DNA from: Rhodospirillales bacterium | GTDB lineage: Bacteria; Pseudomonadota; Alphaproteobacteria; Rhodospirillales; SHVQ01 | Assembly (NCBI GenBank): GCA_009694195.1 | Contig: SHVQ01000011.1 | Span: 1-64,000, forward strand | DNA length: 64,000 bases | Direction: 5' to 3' | Shown: in pieces, positions 1 through 7,460 of the stretch | Layout of the letters: every line of letters starts with the position of its first letter | Numbering within the stretch: the stretch's first letter is position 1 | Program-made: the position numbers and the translations under genes | Notes under the pieces: generated by a model | What the model was told of the DNA's origin: nothing | Seen by the model: only the letters and a program-made list of their open reading frames with translations | Databases searched by the model: none

Positions 1-303
1 CTCTCCTCTTGCACCATGCTCGATTGCCGTCCGTATGACTCAGAGAGGCTCGTACAGGGGCATTTGCAGCACGCCAGGGGAGAAGGGCCAGAGATATGTC
101 GGATGGGCCTCAGTGAGGCTCTAGGAGCGTCTACAAGTGCGCAACTGGCAAGCCGATCCAACCTTCAGAGGAAACTTTGAGATCGTTGCTCGTAGTGGAT
201 TCACTAGGGGCAGAACTAGGGGTACAATGCTCACTGAAACGGCTGTGCAGATAGAGTTCCGCCTCTAAAAAACGCAGGAATTACCGCGACCCGCTCACAC
301 GAT
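1..303. other. Non-coding left edge, lower GC
   Basis: No convincing gene is visible in this stretch. Its base composition is clearly more AT-rich than the rest of the window, and reading frames are short and broken. It contains a small hairpin sequence near 107-119 (GCCTCA/TGAGGC arms) and two copies of an 8-base word at 203-222. It lies directly against a fragment of guaA, so the likeliest reading is the end of an integrated element. Its integrase, if any, lies outside the window. Confidence 0.4.
203..222. repeat. Two direct copies of ACTAGGGG, 12-bp period
   Basis: ACTAGGGG occurs at 203-210 and again at 215-222, about 90 bases before the guaA-homologous segment begins. Closely spaced short direct repeats near the end of an element are typical of integrase arm-type or excisionase binding sites. 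That role is inferred only from position. Confidence 0.35.
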
Positions 304-399
<96 letters not shown>

Positions 400-747
400 C
401 GGCGCATGCCCGGGCGCGGCGACGACACGTAATAAAGTAACAAAGAGCGCGATTTCCGCCGCGATCCCTGGCCGTTTTATCGCAAGAAATCAATAGGGAT
501 TCAGACGCTTGGATGTCTCGCCGGCGATCGAGCGGGAGCGACGCAACGCCGCGTTTGTACAATTTGTACGTTGTGTACGGGCGCCCGCGAAAACTATCTG
601 GTTGACGTACCGCGCCCGCCGCGCCCGGACGAGGGCAAGCAGCATCGACCGGCCGCAGGACCGGCGGTTTTCCTTCACATTGGTTATTTGGGGACTTTTA
701 AAGCCTACCACACGTTACCGGTCCCCGTAAGGTGTTTTGACGCACGC
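400..747. other. Intergenic, no gene supported
   Basis: This is the convergent space between the guaA fragment and the small membrane gene. Short frames on both strands have arginine-rich, unrecognisable products and were not accepted. The only structured signal is the GTAC-containing palindrome at 557-569 and a related GTGTAC copy just after it. Confidence 0.4.
557..569. promoter_or_regulatory. Operator-like palindrome GTACAA-T-TTGTAC
   Basis: A perfect 6+1+6 inverted repeat sits at 557-569. A further related word (GTGTAC, 573-578) continues the roughly 9-bp spacing. TetR-type regulators often bind GTAC-centred inverted repeats, but no regulator gene lies next to it and both flanking genes end here, so the target is unknown. 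Confidence 0.3.
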
Positions 748-1008
748 TCAAGGTTTCGGCGCCTGCGCCTTGAATATGTTCTTGAGGCCCTCCCAGCTGC
801 TCCGCTCCTCCCCCACCCAGAGGAAGATCGCCAGCCACAGGAGCAGCGTGCCGACGTAAAGGCCGGTGAGCGCGTAGCGGGTGCCCCGCTCGCCGAGCAG
901 GCGGCCGAGAGCCGCGCCGGCGGACTTGCCGACCAGCCCATATCGCCGGCGCACGTACATGCCCGCGACGATCACGAGAACGCCAATCGCAATGACGGCC
1001 CAGTCCAC
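748..1008 (-). CDS. Small two-TM membrane protein, unknown function
   Basis: This 86-residue protein starts with GTG at 1008, chosen because a strong GGGAGGAG ribosome site lies about 6 bases upstream on the minus strand. It has two hydrophobic segments, at about residues 3-18 and 46-66, joined by a basic loop (VRRRYGL...). A short charged C-terminal tail follows. It is probably an inner-membrane protein. It is divergent from the lipoprotein/ABC exporter pair that starts at 1139, sharing a 130-bp promoter region. I do not recognise a family. Confidence 0.6.
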   Translation of the reverse strand: MDWAVIAIGVLVIVAGMYVRRRYGLVGKSAGAALGRLLGERGTRYALTGLYVGTLLLWLAIFLWVGEERSSWEGLKNIFKAQAPKP

Positions 1009-1138
1009 GCTGTCTCCTCCCGGCCCGATCGAACGGGACGATATCCTACAGAACGGCGGGCGCTCTGCTGAGACTCGATTTCCCTTCGAGGCTCCCTATT
1101 TCTTGGTAGTCTAGGACCCCATGCGGCAAGTCTTTTCC

Positions 1139-1324
1139 ATGAACGCACCCCGAATCCGCCCGCTCCCGCTCCTGCTCCTCTTGGCCGCCCTCGCGGCCTG
1201 CGAGACGGCCACGAGCTCGGCGACGCCCTCCGATTTCGTCAAGTGGGGCTTGGAACAGGGCTTGCGCAACGCCTGCGCCTCCAGCGGCCGGTGCTCGAAC
1301 CGCAATCCGGAAACCTGGCCGTGA
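1139..1324 (+). CDS. Small lipoprotein, unknown function
   Basis: The start at 1139 gives MNAPRIRPL followed by a leucine-rich core and a lipobox (ALAAC), a standard lipoprotein signal, leaving a mature peptide of roughly 40 residues. An ATG at 1121 would add six residues without changing the signal. The mature part has two more cysteines (NACASSGRC) that could form a disulphide. It ends 28 bp before the ABC exporter and is probably co-transcribed with it. The function is unknown, and many such short alphaproteobacterial lipoproteins are envelope proteins. Confidence 0.6.
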   Translation: MNAPRIRPLPLLLLLAALAACETATSSATPSDFVKWGLEQGLRNACASSGRCSNRNPETWP

Positions 1325-1352
1325 CCGGCGGCTCGCGGACGGAGGATTAGGC

Positions 1353-3230
1353 ATGGCGAGGAGAACGCGTCCCAGCGCCTCGGGGAGCGTGCGCGCGGGC
1401 CACCGGAGCGACATCGCCACCATCCGGACGCTGCTCCCCTATCTCTGGCCGGCCGGGGAGACGGAGATGCGCGCCCGCGTGGTCGCCGCCCTCTTGCTGC
1501 TGCTACTGGCGAAGGCGGTCAACGTCGTCGTGCCGGTCTTTTATAAATACGCCGTCGACGCGCTCAACGGCGTCGCCGGCGCCGTCGTCGCGGTCCCGAT
1601 CGGGCTCCTGGTCGGCTACGGCATCGCGCGAATCCTGGCGCAAGGCTTCGGCGAGCTTCGCGACGCGGTGTTCGCCAAGGTCGTCCACCGGGCGATCCGC
1701 CAGGCCGGCCTCGCCACGTTCCGCCACCTGCACCAGCTTTCCTTGCGCTTCCACCTCGACCGCAAGACGGGCGCCGTCAGCCGGGCGATCGAGCGGGGCA
1801 CGACGGGCATCGAGTTCCTGCTCAGCTTCATGCTGTTCAACGTGCTGCCGACGCTGTTGGAGATCGTCCTCGTCTGCGGTGTCCTGTGGAAGCTCTACAA
1901 TTTCTGGTTCGCGCTGGTCACCTTCGTCACCATCAGCGCCTACATCGGCTGGACCCTCACGATCACCGAATGGCGGAACCAGTACCGCCGCCACATGAAC
2001 GAGACCGACAGCGAGGCCAGCACCAAGGCGATCGACAGCCTGCTCAATTACGAGACGGTGAAATACTTCGGCAACGAGGAGCACGAGGCCCGGCGGTTCG
2101 ACCAGGCCTTGCAGCGCTACGAGCACGCCGCCGTGAAGAGCAAGACATCGCTCTCGATCCTCAACGTCGGCCAGGGCAGCGTGATCGCGATCGGCCTCAC
2201 CATCGTCATGGTCATGGCGGGCCACGGCGTCGCCGACGGCTCCATGACGGTCGGCGATTTCGTCCTCGTGAACGCCTATCTCATCCAGCTTTACCTGCCG
2301 CTCAATTTCCTCGGCTTCGTCTACCGCGAGATCAAGGCGTCGCTCACCGATCTCGAGGCCATGTTCCGCCTCCTGAGCGAGCCGGAAGAAGTGAAGGATC
2401 CCCCCGGCGCGTCGCCCCTCCAGGTGTCCGGCGGCGAGGTCCGGTTCGAGAACGTGACCTTCGGCTACGACCCCCGGCGCGTCGTGCTGAAGGACGTCTC
2501 GTTCACGGTGCCCGCCGGCCGCGCCCTCGCCATCGTCGGCCCGAGCGGCTCCGGCAAATCCACCATCTCGCGCATTCTCTTCCGCTTCTACGAAGTGAAC
2601 GCGGGCCGGGTGCTGATCGACGGCCAGGACATCCGGGCCGTCCGGCAGGACTCCGTCCGCGCCGCGATCGGCATGGTCCCGCAGGACACCGTCCTCTTCA
2701 ACGACACGATCTATTACAACGTCGCCTATGGCCGCCCGGGCGCCGCGCCTTCGGAAGTGGAAGCCGCCGCCCGCCACGCGCGCATCCATGACTTCGTGAT
2801 GAGCCTCCCGGACGGCTACCAATCCACGGTCGGCGAGCGCGGCCTCAAGCTCTCAGGGGGCGAGAAGCAGCGCGTCGCCATCGCGCGCACGATCTTGAAG
2901 AACCCGCGCATCCTCATCTTCGACGAAGCGACCTCGGCGCTCGACAGCCACACGGAAAAGGAAATCCAGGACTCGCTCCGGGAAGTCTCGGCCGATCACA
3001 CGACCTTGGTGATCGCGCACCGGCTTTCGACCGTGGTGGACGCGAACGAAATCCTCGTCCTGGTTGAGGGCCGCATCGTCGAGCGTGGAAGCCACGCGGG
3101 GCTCCTCGCCCAAGCGGGCGTCTACGCCGGCATGTGGGCGCGCCAGCAGGAGGCGCGCAAGGCCGCGGAAGTGCTGGAGCGCACGGGCGAAGGCCCGGCG
3201 GCGCTCGCGAAAGGCGAGGCGGCGGAGTGA
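1353..3230 (+). CDS. ATM1/HMT1-type ABC exporter
   Basis: This 625-residue half-transporter has an N-terminal six-helix domain (about 40-330) and a C-terminal ATPase. Walker A GPSGSGKST is at 396-404, the signature LSGGE at 500-504, and Walker B ILIFDEATSALDS at 520-532. The stretch containing NYETVKYFGNEEHEARRF is a hallmark of the ATM1/ABCB7 subfamily rather than lipid or drug exporters. Bacterial members export glutathione-linked sulfur or metal species across the inner membrane. It lies next to, though opposite in strand to, a long Fe-S/sulfur operon, which fits that role. The last codons lie inside a 22-bp sequence that recurs at 3954-3975. Confidence 0.9.
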   Translation: MARRTRPSASGSVRAGHRSDIATIRTLLPYLWPAGETEMRARVVAALLLLLLAKAVNVVVPVFYKYAVDALNGVAGAVVAVPIGLLVGYGIARILAQGFGELRDAVFAKVVHRAIRQAGLATFRHLHQLSLRFHLDRKTGAVSRAIERGTTGIEFLLSFMLFNVLPTLLEIVLVCGVLWKLYNFWFALVTFVTISAYIGWTLTITEWRNQYRRHMNETDSEASTKAIDSLLNYETVKYFGNEEHEARRFDQALQRYEHAAVKSKTSLSILNVGQGSVIAIGLTIVMVMAGHGVADGSMTVGDFVLVNAYLIQLYLPLNFLGFVYREIKASLTDLEAMFRLLSEPEEVKDPPGASPLQVSGGEVRFENVTFGYDPRRVVLKDVSFTVPAGRALAIVGPSGSGKSTISRILFRFYEVNAGRVLIDGQDIRAVRQDSVRAAIGMVPQDTVLFNDTIYYNVAYGRPGAAPSEVEAAARHARIHDFVMSLPDGYQSTVGERGLKLSGGEKQRVAIARTILKNPRILIFDEATSALDSHTEKEIQDSLREVSADHTTLVIAHRLSTVVDANEILVLVEGRIVERGSHAGLLAQAGVYAGMWARQQEARKAAEVLERTGEGPAALAKGEAAE

Positions 3231-3235
3231 CGCCG
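3214..3235. repeat. 22-bp direct repeat, copy 1
   Basis: This sequence covers the last six codons and stop of the ABC exporter gene plus five bases. An exact copy occurs at 3954-3975, close to the 3' end of mnmA. The two copies bracket the orphan gene at 3487-3831. Confidence 0.75.
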
Positions 3236-3246
3236 TCTTTCACGGC

Positions 3247-3440
3247 GTCATTCCCGCGTCCTTCGACTCGCGCGCCTCATCCTGAGGAGGTTGCGCAGCA
3301 ACCGTCTCGAAGGAGAGGCGCGCGGCTCAGGATGAGGAGCGGGAATCCAACTTCTACCTATGGTCTGGACCCCGGCTCTCGCTCAGGGTCTGCGGGGAAT
3401 CCCCGCAAGAGGCCCCTTGGCTCGGCCGGGGTGACGACGG
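3247..3440. repeat. Dispersed intergenic repeat, copy A
   Basis: The element opens with a TCATTCCCGCG word, then has CCTCATCCTGAGGA, TCTCGAAGGAGAGG and a matching GCGGGAATCC, so the ends can pair into a long imperfect hairpin. It then continues with TCTGGACCCC and GGGGTGACGA blocks. Closely related copies are at 54470-54609 and, partially, at 16933-17048. Shorter relatives are at 57160-57238 and 61557-61614. It is non-coding and always intergenic. Confidence 0.8.
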
Positions 3441-3486
3441 AGGGCCCTACGTCGCCCTGGCGGCGAGCGGGCGGGGGGTTCAAGAA

Positions 3487-3831
3487 ATGAATATCGACCA
3501 ATTGGCCATCGCGATCTCCGGACTTGATCGGGACGAAGCGGTTCAGGGCTTGTCGTCGGCATTGACCGAATGGAAGGCGGACGACACGACGGTCGAAGCG
3601 CTCAAGGGGAGGATCGAGCGTTACCTCGGTCATGCCGGGATCGAACGCCAAGACACCCGTCAAAAGGTTCATGAGCTCTGGTCGGACTTCGTCGACCGGA
3701 ATATCGACTCCATTGGCGGCATGACCATGAATGAACGTCTCTGGAGTTTTGGCTTGTTCGAGAGATTCGACCTGGCCGCGAGCGAGGAGCAAAAGGCTCT
3801 CCTCTACAAGAAGCTGATGGCGAGGCCGTGA
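3487..3831 (+). CDS. Orphan hypothetical protein, 114 aa
   Basis: This soluble, mainly alpha-helical acidic protein has no signal peptide or membrane segment and matches no family I recognise. Features visible are a C-terminal stretch rich in E, R and L (residues 80-112) and one short GGMTM loop. Its coding sequence is less GC-rich than its neighbours. On both sides it is flanked by matching repeat blocks: 3431-3464 resembles 3967-4000, and 3214-3235 is identical to 3954-3975. This suggests an inserted or duplicated cassette. It has no operon partner, being convergent with mnmA. Confidence 0.6.
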   Translation: MNIDQLAIAISGLDRDEAVQGLSSALTEWKADDTTVEALKGRIERYLGHAGIERQDTRQKVHELWSDFVDRNIDSIGGMTMNERLWSFGLFERFDLAASEEQKALLYKKLMARP

Positions 3832-3891
3832 GGCGCCCGGTGGATTGACTCAAAACTTTGCGACCTCCGCTTGACCTCCCCCTTCGAGACG

Positions 3892-3914
3892 CCCTCGGGT
3901 CAACAGCCCGAGGG
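3892..3914. terminator. Hairpin between orphan gene and mnmA
   Basis: CCCTCGGG (3892-3899), a 7-base loop, and CCCGAGGG (3907-3914) form a perfect 8-bp stem between two convergent genes. The T tract after it is weak (TTCCCC), so it may be a bidirectional terminator or part of the local repeat family. Confidence 0.5.
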
Positions 3915-3953
3915 TTCCCCAGGGCGAGGTCCCGGCAGTTACGAAAGGGGCGA

Positions 3954-3975
3954 GCGAGGCGGCGGAGTGACGCCG
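3954..3975. repeat. 22-bp direct repeat, copy 2
   Basis: This is identical to 3214-3235. It runs on into a segment (3967-4000) that matches 3431-3464 with about two mismatches and that also encodes the last residues of MnmA on the other strand. The repeat therefore forms part of a functional gene end. Confidence 0.75.
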
Positions 3976-3982
3976 GAGGGCC

Positions 3983-5101
3983 CTACGCCGCCCTGGCGGC
4001 CGGCGGGCGGGCGATCCAGCCGCCGCCGAGCACGCGATCGCCGTCATAGATGACGCAGGCCTGGCCGGGCGCGACGCCGGCGAGCGGCGCGTCCAACACC
4101 ACTTCGGCTGTTCCGGCGCCGGTGCCGAACACCGCCGCGGCGGCGGGCTCCTGCGTCGAGCGCAGCTTCACGGACACGCGGAGACCGGTTTCGCCGGGAG
4201 CGTCGTCGGCGAGCCAGTTGAGCCTGTGGACGAACACCCGGCGGTCGAGCAGGCTCGCGTAGGGCCCGACCACGACCCGCCGGGTTTCCGGCTCGAGGCT
4301 CAACACGTAGAGCGGCTCCGGCGCCGCGATCCCGAGGCCGCGCCGCTGCCCGACGGTGAAATTGATGATCCCCTCGTGGCGTCCGAGCACGCGGCCTTCG
4401 AGATCGACGACGTCGCCGGGATCGCAGGCGCCCGGCCGCAGCTTCTCGACCACGCGGGCGTAGGAGCCGTCGGGGACGAAGCAGATGTCCTGGCTGTCCG
4501 GCTTTTCGGCGACCGAGATGCCGAGGCGGGCCGCGTGCGCCCGCGTCTCCCTCTTTTCCATGCCGCCCAAGGGAAACCGGAGGAATTCGAGCTGGTCGCG
4601 GGTGGTGGCGAAGAGAAAATAGCTCTGGTCGCGGGACCCGTCGGCCGCCCGCCTGAGCTCAGGGCCGCGGCTTCCCTCGACCCGGCGCGCGTAGTGGCCG
4701 GTCGCCAGCGCGTCGGCGCCGAGCTTCCTGGCCGTGCCCAGGAGATCGCGGAACTTCACCGTCTGATTGCAGCGGACGCACGGGATCGGCGTCTCGCCCC
4801 GCGCGTAAGTTTCGGCGAAGTCCTCCATGACGGACGCCTTGAAGCGGTCGACGTAGTCGAGGACGTAGTGCGGGATCGAGAGCGCGTCGGCGACCCGGCG
4901 CGCGTCGTAGATGTCCTGGCCCGCGCAGCAGGTCTTGCCGCGCGGGACCGCCGGCTGGTCGTAGAGCTGGAGCGTGATGCCGACCACGTCGTAGCCCTGC
5001 TCCTTCAGGAGCGCGGCCGTGGTCGCGCTGTCGACCCCGCCGGACATGGCGACGACGACGCGGGTCTTCGCGGGCGGCTTATCGATCCCGAGGGAGTTCA
5101 T
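3983..5101 (-). CDS. mnmA: tRNA-uridine 2-sulfurtransferase MnmA
   Basis: This enzyme adds sulfur to U34 of Lys, Glu and Gln tRNAs using persulfide from a cysteine desulfurase. The protein is 372 residues. It has the PP-loop ATP site ([12 protein letters not shown], residues 15-26). It also has the two catalytic cysteines: C111 in [10 protein letters not shown] and C207 in SQDICFVP. The start at 5101 is chosen because its ATG overlaps the tenA stop as ATGA, giving translational coupling. It is the last gene of the SUF operon, which supplies the sulfur it uses. The C-terminal codons overlap a repeat sequence that is also found upstream of the orphan gene. Confidence 0.95.
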   Translation of the reverse strand: MNSLGIDKPPAKTRVVVAMSGGVDSATTAALLKEQGYDVVGITLQLYDQPAVPRGKTCCAGQDIYDARRVADALSIPHYVLDYVDRFKASVMEDFAETYARGETPIPCVRCNQTVKFRDLLGTARKLGADALATGHYARRVEGSRGPELRRAADGSRDQSYFLFATTRDQLEFLRFPLGGMEKRETRAHAARLGISVAEKPDSQDICFVPDGSYARVVEKLRPGACDPGDVVDLEGRVLGRHEGIINFTVGQRRGLGIAAPEPLYVLSLEPETRRVVVGPYASLLDRRVFVHRLNWLADDAPGETGLRVSVKLRSTQEPAAAAVFGTGAGTAEVVLDAPLAGVAPGQACVIYDGDRVLGGGWIARPPAARAA

Positions 5102-5796
5102 GGGCGGACTATAGGTTTCCGGGATTGGGCCTTCAATCCCATCTGCCAGAAGGCGGCTTCGAGTTGGGTTGCCTGGCGGAAGGTGGCTATCAGCGAGGCG
5201 AGCCGGCCTTCGCCGCCGCGCCGGACCATGAGCGCATCCAGGGTCGAGCACCCGGCCGCGGCGATGCTCTGATATTCGGCCGAGGCGTACATCTCGATCC
5301 ACGCCCAATACGGGTTGCCGTCCTTTTTCGTCCTCGGGTCGGCGGCAAGCGCGGCCCCGATCTCGCCGTAGCCGACGATACAGGGCGCGAGCGCCACGTG
5401 AAGGTCGAGAAGATCGCCCGCAAGGCCCCTCTCCAACACATAGCGCGTGTAGGCCATCGTCTCCTCGGCCTCGGGAACGGACTCCAACGCCGCCGCGCCG
5501 AGCCCCCACCCGGCGCAGTACTTGATGTGAAGCTCCATCTCCACGTCGATGATGGCGGAAAGCCCGGTTGCCGCCTGCCGGATGTCGGCCAGCGTTTCAC
5601 CCTTGTAGGCGGCGAGCGCGTAGGCGCGGGCGAAGTGGATCAGGAACAGATAATCTTGCGCGAGATAGCGGCGGAAGCACGCCTCGGGCAACGTTCCGTC
5701 CGCCACGCCCTTGACGAAGGCGTGCTCCGTGTAGGCCGCCCACTCGGCAGCGCACGCGGTCTTCAGTCGGCGAAAGAGAGGGGCGTCGGAAGGCAT
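5098..5796 (-). CDS. tenA: TenA family thiaminase II / aminopyrimidine hydrolase
   Basis: This 232-residue all-helical protein has the TenA layout. An acidic residue sits in the LAQDYLF motif (D48), the catalytic cysteine C139 in [11 protein letters not shown], and a C-terminal glutamate in the ATQLEAAFW motif. This makes it the cysteine-containing (TenA_C) class, which hydrolyses aminomethyl- or formylaminopyrimidines for thiamine salvage. It is the penultimate gene of the SUF run, after ferredoxin and with its stop overlapping the mnmA start. No TPP riboswitch was seen in front of it. Its place in a sulfur operon is unusual and may reflect shared demand for sulfur in thiamine thiazole synthesis, but that is inference. 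Confidence 0.9.
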   Translation of the reverse strand: MPSDAPLFRRLKTACAAEWAAYTEHAFVKGVADGTLPEACFRRYLAQDYLFLIHFARAYALAAYKGETLADIRQAATGLSAIIDVEMELHIKYCAGWGLGAAALESVPEAEETMAYTRYVLERGLAGDLLDLHVALAPCIVGYGEIGAALAADPRTKKDGNPYWAWIEMYASAEYQSIAAAGCSTLDALMVRRGGEGRLASLIATFRQATQLEAAFWQMGLKAQSRKPIVRP

Positions 5797-5813
5797 GGGC
5801 TGGCGGCGGCCCC

Positions 5814-6149
5814 TCACCCTTCCAGCAGCAGGTTGCGGTGGACGGTCGGGAGCCGGACCACGATGCCGTCGAGCTCCCGGCACATCGTGATCTGGCAGCC
5901 GAGCCGCGAGGTCTTCGTCAGGCCGAAGGCGAGATCGAGCATGTCCTCTTCCTCCTCGCTCAGTGCCGGGAGCTTGCCGAACCATTCGGGATCGACGATC
6001 ACATGGCAGGTGGAGCACGCCATCGAGCCTTCGCAAGCGCCTTCGAGGTCGATCCCGTGCCGGTGCGCGATCTCGAGCAATGAAACGCCGTCCGGCGCGT
6101 CCACCTCGCGGCGTTCGCCCTTGCGGTCGATGAAGGTCATCCGGGACAT
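5814..6149 (-). CDS. fdx: Adrenodoxin-type [2Fe-2S] ferredoxin
   Basis: This 111-residue ferredoxin has cluster ligands C39, C45, C48 and C85 in the pattern CX5CX2C...C (CEGSMACSTC and LGCQI). That spacing matches the adrenodoxin/ISC-ferredoxin class that donates electrons during Fe-S cluster assembly. An internal ATG at 6140 would shorten it by three residues. It sits 17 bp before tenA and about 35 bp after sufA in the same operon. Confidence 0.93.
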   Translation of the reverse strand: MSRMTFIDRKGERREVDAPDGVSLLEIAHRHGIDLEGACEGSMACSTCHVIVDPEWFGKLPALSEEEEDMLDLAFGLTKTSRLGCQITMCRELDGIVVRLPTVHRNLLLEG

Positions 6150-6184
6150 AGAAGAGAAACGGCAGCCCTCAGCGGGCTCGGCGC

Positions 6185-6523
6185 CTAAATCGAAAAGCTC
6201 TCGCCGCAGCCGCAGCGGCTCTTCTCGTTCGGGTTCTTGAAGACGAAGCCGCTCTGCAGCTTGTCCTCGACGTAGTCCATCTGGCTCCCAATCAGGAACA
6301 TGACGGCGGTCGGGTCGATGAAGATTTTCACGCCCTTGTCCTCGACCACCTCTTCCAGGTTTTTCTTGGCCTCAGCGTACTCGACCATGTAGCTCATCCC
6401 CGAGCAGCCGCGCGAGCGCAGGCCGACGCGGAGACCCTGTACCGGCTTCTCGCTTTTGGAGATCAACGCCTTGACGCGGTCGGCGGCGGCATCGGTGAGC
6501 GTAATCACTGAAGGCAGAGGCAT
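6185..6523 (-). CDS. sufA: A-type Fe-S carrier (SufA/IscA/ErpA)
   Basis: The 112-residue HesB-fold protein has all three conserved cysteines: C40 in RGCSGMSY, and C104 and C106 in SRCGCGESF at the C-terminus. A-type carriers accept clusters from the SufBCD scaffold and deliver them to apo-proteins. The sequence alone does not separate SufA from IscA, and the SUF context is why I use sufA. It lies between sufT and fdx on the same strand. Confidence 0.92.
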   Translation of the reverse strand: MPLPSVITLTDAAADRVKALISKSEKPVQGLRVGLRSRGCSGMSYMVEYAEAKKNLEEVVEDKGVKIFIDPTAVMFLIGSQMDYVEDKLQSGFVFKNPNEKSRCGCGESFSI

Positions 6524-6563
6524 GTCCGTTCCTTACAACCAGAGTCCCAAAGGATAGATAGTC

Positions 6564-6980
6564 CTAGTCCATGCCGAGGGCAAGCTTGGCATCCGCGGAC
6601 ATGCGGTCGGGCGTCCACGGCGGCTCGAACACGAGCTTCACGTCGACTTCGCCGACGCCCTCCACGCCCGCCACGGCATTCGCGACGTTGCCCGGCATCT
6701 CGCCCGCCACCGGGCAGGCGGGTGCCGTCAATGTCATGATCACGTTCACGTGCCCGTCGGCGGCGATGGCGAGCTCGTAGATGAGGCCGAGATCGTAGAT
6801 GTTCACCGGGATTTCCGGATCGTGCACGGTGCGCATGGCGGCGACGACGGCGTCCTCGGAGGCGACCGTCGTCCCCGGCTGGAGGGGCGCTCCCGCCTTC
6901 GCCGTCAACGGCGCGATCACCTCGGTTAAGCCTTCCGGCTTCGAGTCGCCTTTCGGCTGGTCGGTCATATCGTCGGTCAT
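6564..6980 (-). CDS. sufT: SUF-associated DUF59 protein SufT
   Basis: The protein is 138 residues with a variable acidic N-terminus and a DUF59 (PaaD/MIP18-like) domain. The domain carries the signature DPEIPVNIYDLGLIY and a conserved cysteine in TAPACPV. SufT proteins help mature Fe-S enzymes under high demand. The start at 6980 is chosen because its ATG overlaps the sufU stop (ATGA). A second in-frame ATG lies four codons later. Confidence 0.9.
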   Translation of the reverse strand: MTDDMTDQPKGDSKPEGLTEVIAPLTAKAGAPLQPGTTVASEDAVVAAMRTVHDPEIPVNIYDLGLIYELAIAADGHVNVIMTLTAPACPVAGEMPGNVANAVAGVEGVGEVDVKLVFEPPWTPDRMSADAKLALGMD

Positions 6981-7459
6981 ACCTGGCCCCTTTCGGTGCT
7001 GACTTCGACCGGCTGCTTGCTCTCGACGGCCGCGTGCATCGTGTGCCACGCGAGCGTCGCGCACTTGACCCGGACCGGGAATTCCCGCACGCCCGACAAC
7101 ATGGAGAGCCGGTCGAGGGTGTCCTGGTCCGCGTTCTCGCAGGTCTTGGCGTCGTCCTTCGTGCACATCTCGTGGAAGCACCGGAACAGCTTCTCGGCCT
7201 CGGCGACGGACCTGCCCTTCAGGATTTCGGTCATCATGGAGGCCGACGCCATGGAGATGGCGCACCCCTTGCCCTGGAACGCCAGGTCCCGGATCACGCC
7301 GCCGCCGTCGACCGCGAGATAGACGACGAGCATGTCGCCGCAAATCGGGTTGTTCCCGTGGGCCTGGCGGTTCGCATCGGCGATGCAGCGGAAGTTCCGC
7401 GGGCGCTTGCCGTGGTCCAGGATCACTTCCTGATAAAGCTCTCGCAAATCGTCGAACAT
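6977..7459 (-). CDS. sufU: SufU/NifU-type scaffold or sulfur relay protein
   Basis: The 160-residue IscU-fold protein has the cysteines C40 (NPICGD), C66 (GKGCAIS) and C133 (VKCATLAW), with the conserved D42. The insertion between the second and third cysteine (about 67 residues apart) is the SufU hallmark, against IscU. SufU takes persulfide from SufS, usually in a zinc-dependent way. The gene begins one base after the sufS stop and overlaps sufT by 4 bp, so the three are probably translated together. Having SufU without SufE in this operon suggests that SufU is the SufS partner here. Confidence 0.92.
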   Translation of the reverse strand: MFDDLRELYQEVILDHGKRPRNFRCIADANRQAHGNNPICGDMLVVYLAVDGGGVIRDLAFQGKGCAISMASASMMTEILKGRSVAEAEKLFRCFHEMCTKDDAKTCENADQDTLDRLSMLSGVREFPVRVKCATLAWHTMHAAVESKQPVEVSTERGQV

Positions 7460-7460
7460 G

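Noticed and set aside
640-680. Possible terminator near the repeated GACCGGC words before GGTTTTCC
   Set aside because: The two words are direct, not inverted, copies, so no proper stem forms.
571-1071. Long open frame on the plus strand overlapping the small membrane gene
   Set aside because: Its product is arginine/proline-rich without domains, and it lies opposite the better-supported GTG-started membrane protein.
1503-2822. A 439-codon open frame on the minus strand within the ABC exporter
   Set aside because: High GC leaves long antisense frames open. The product is a run of His/Asp/Arg/Val without a domain, while the plus-strand gene has all ABC motifs.
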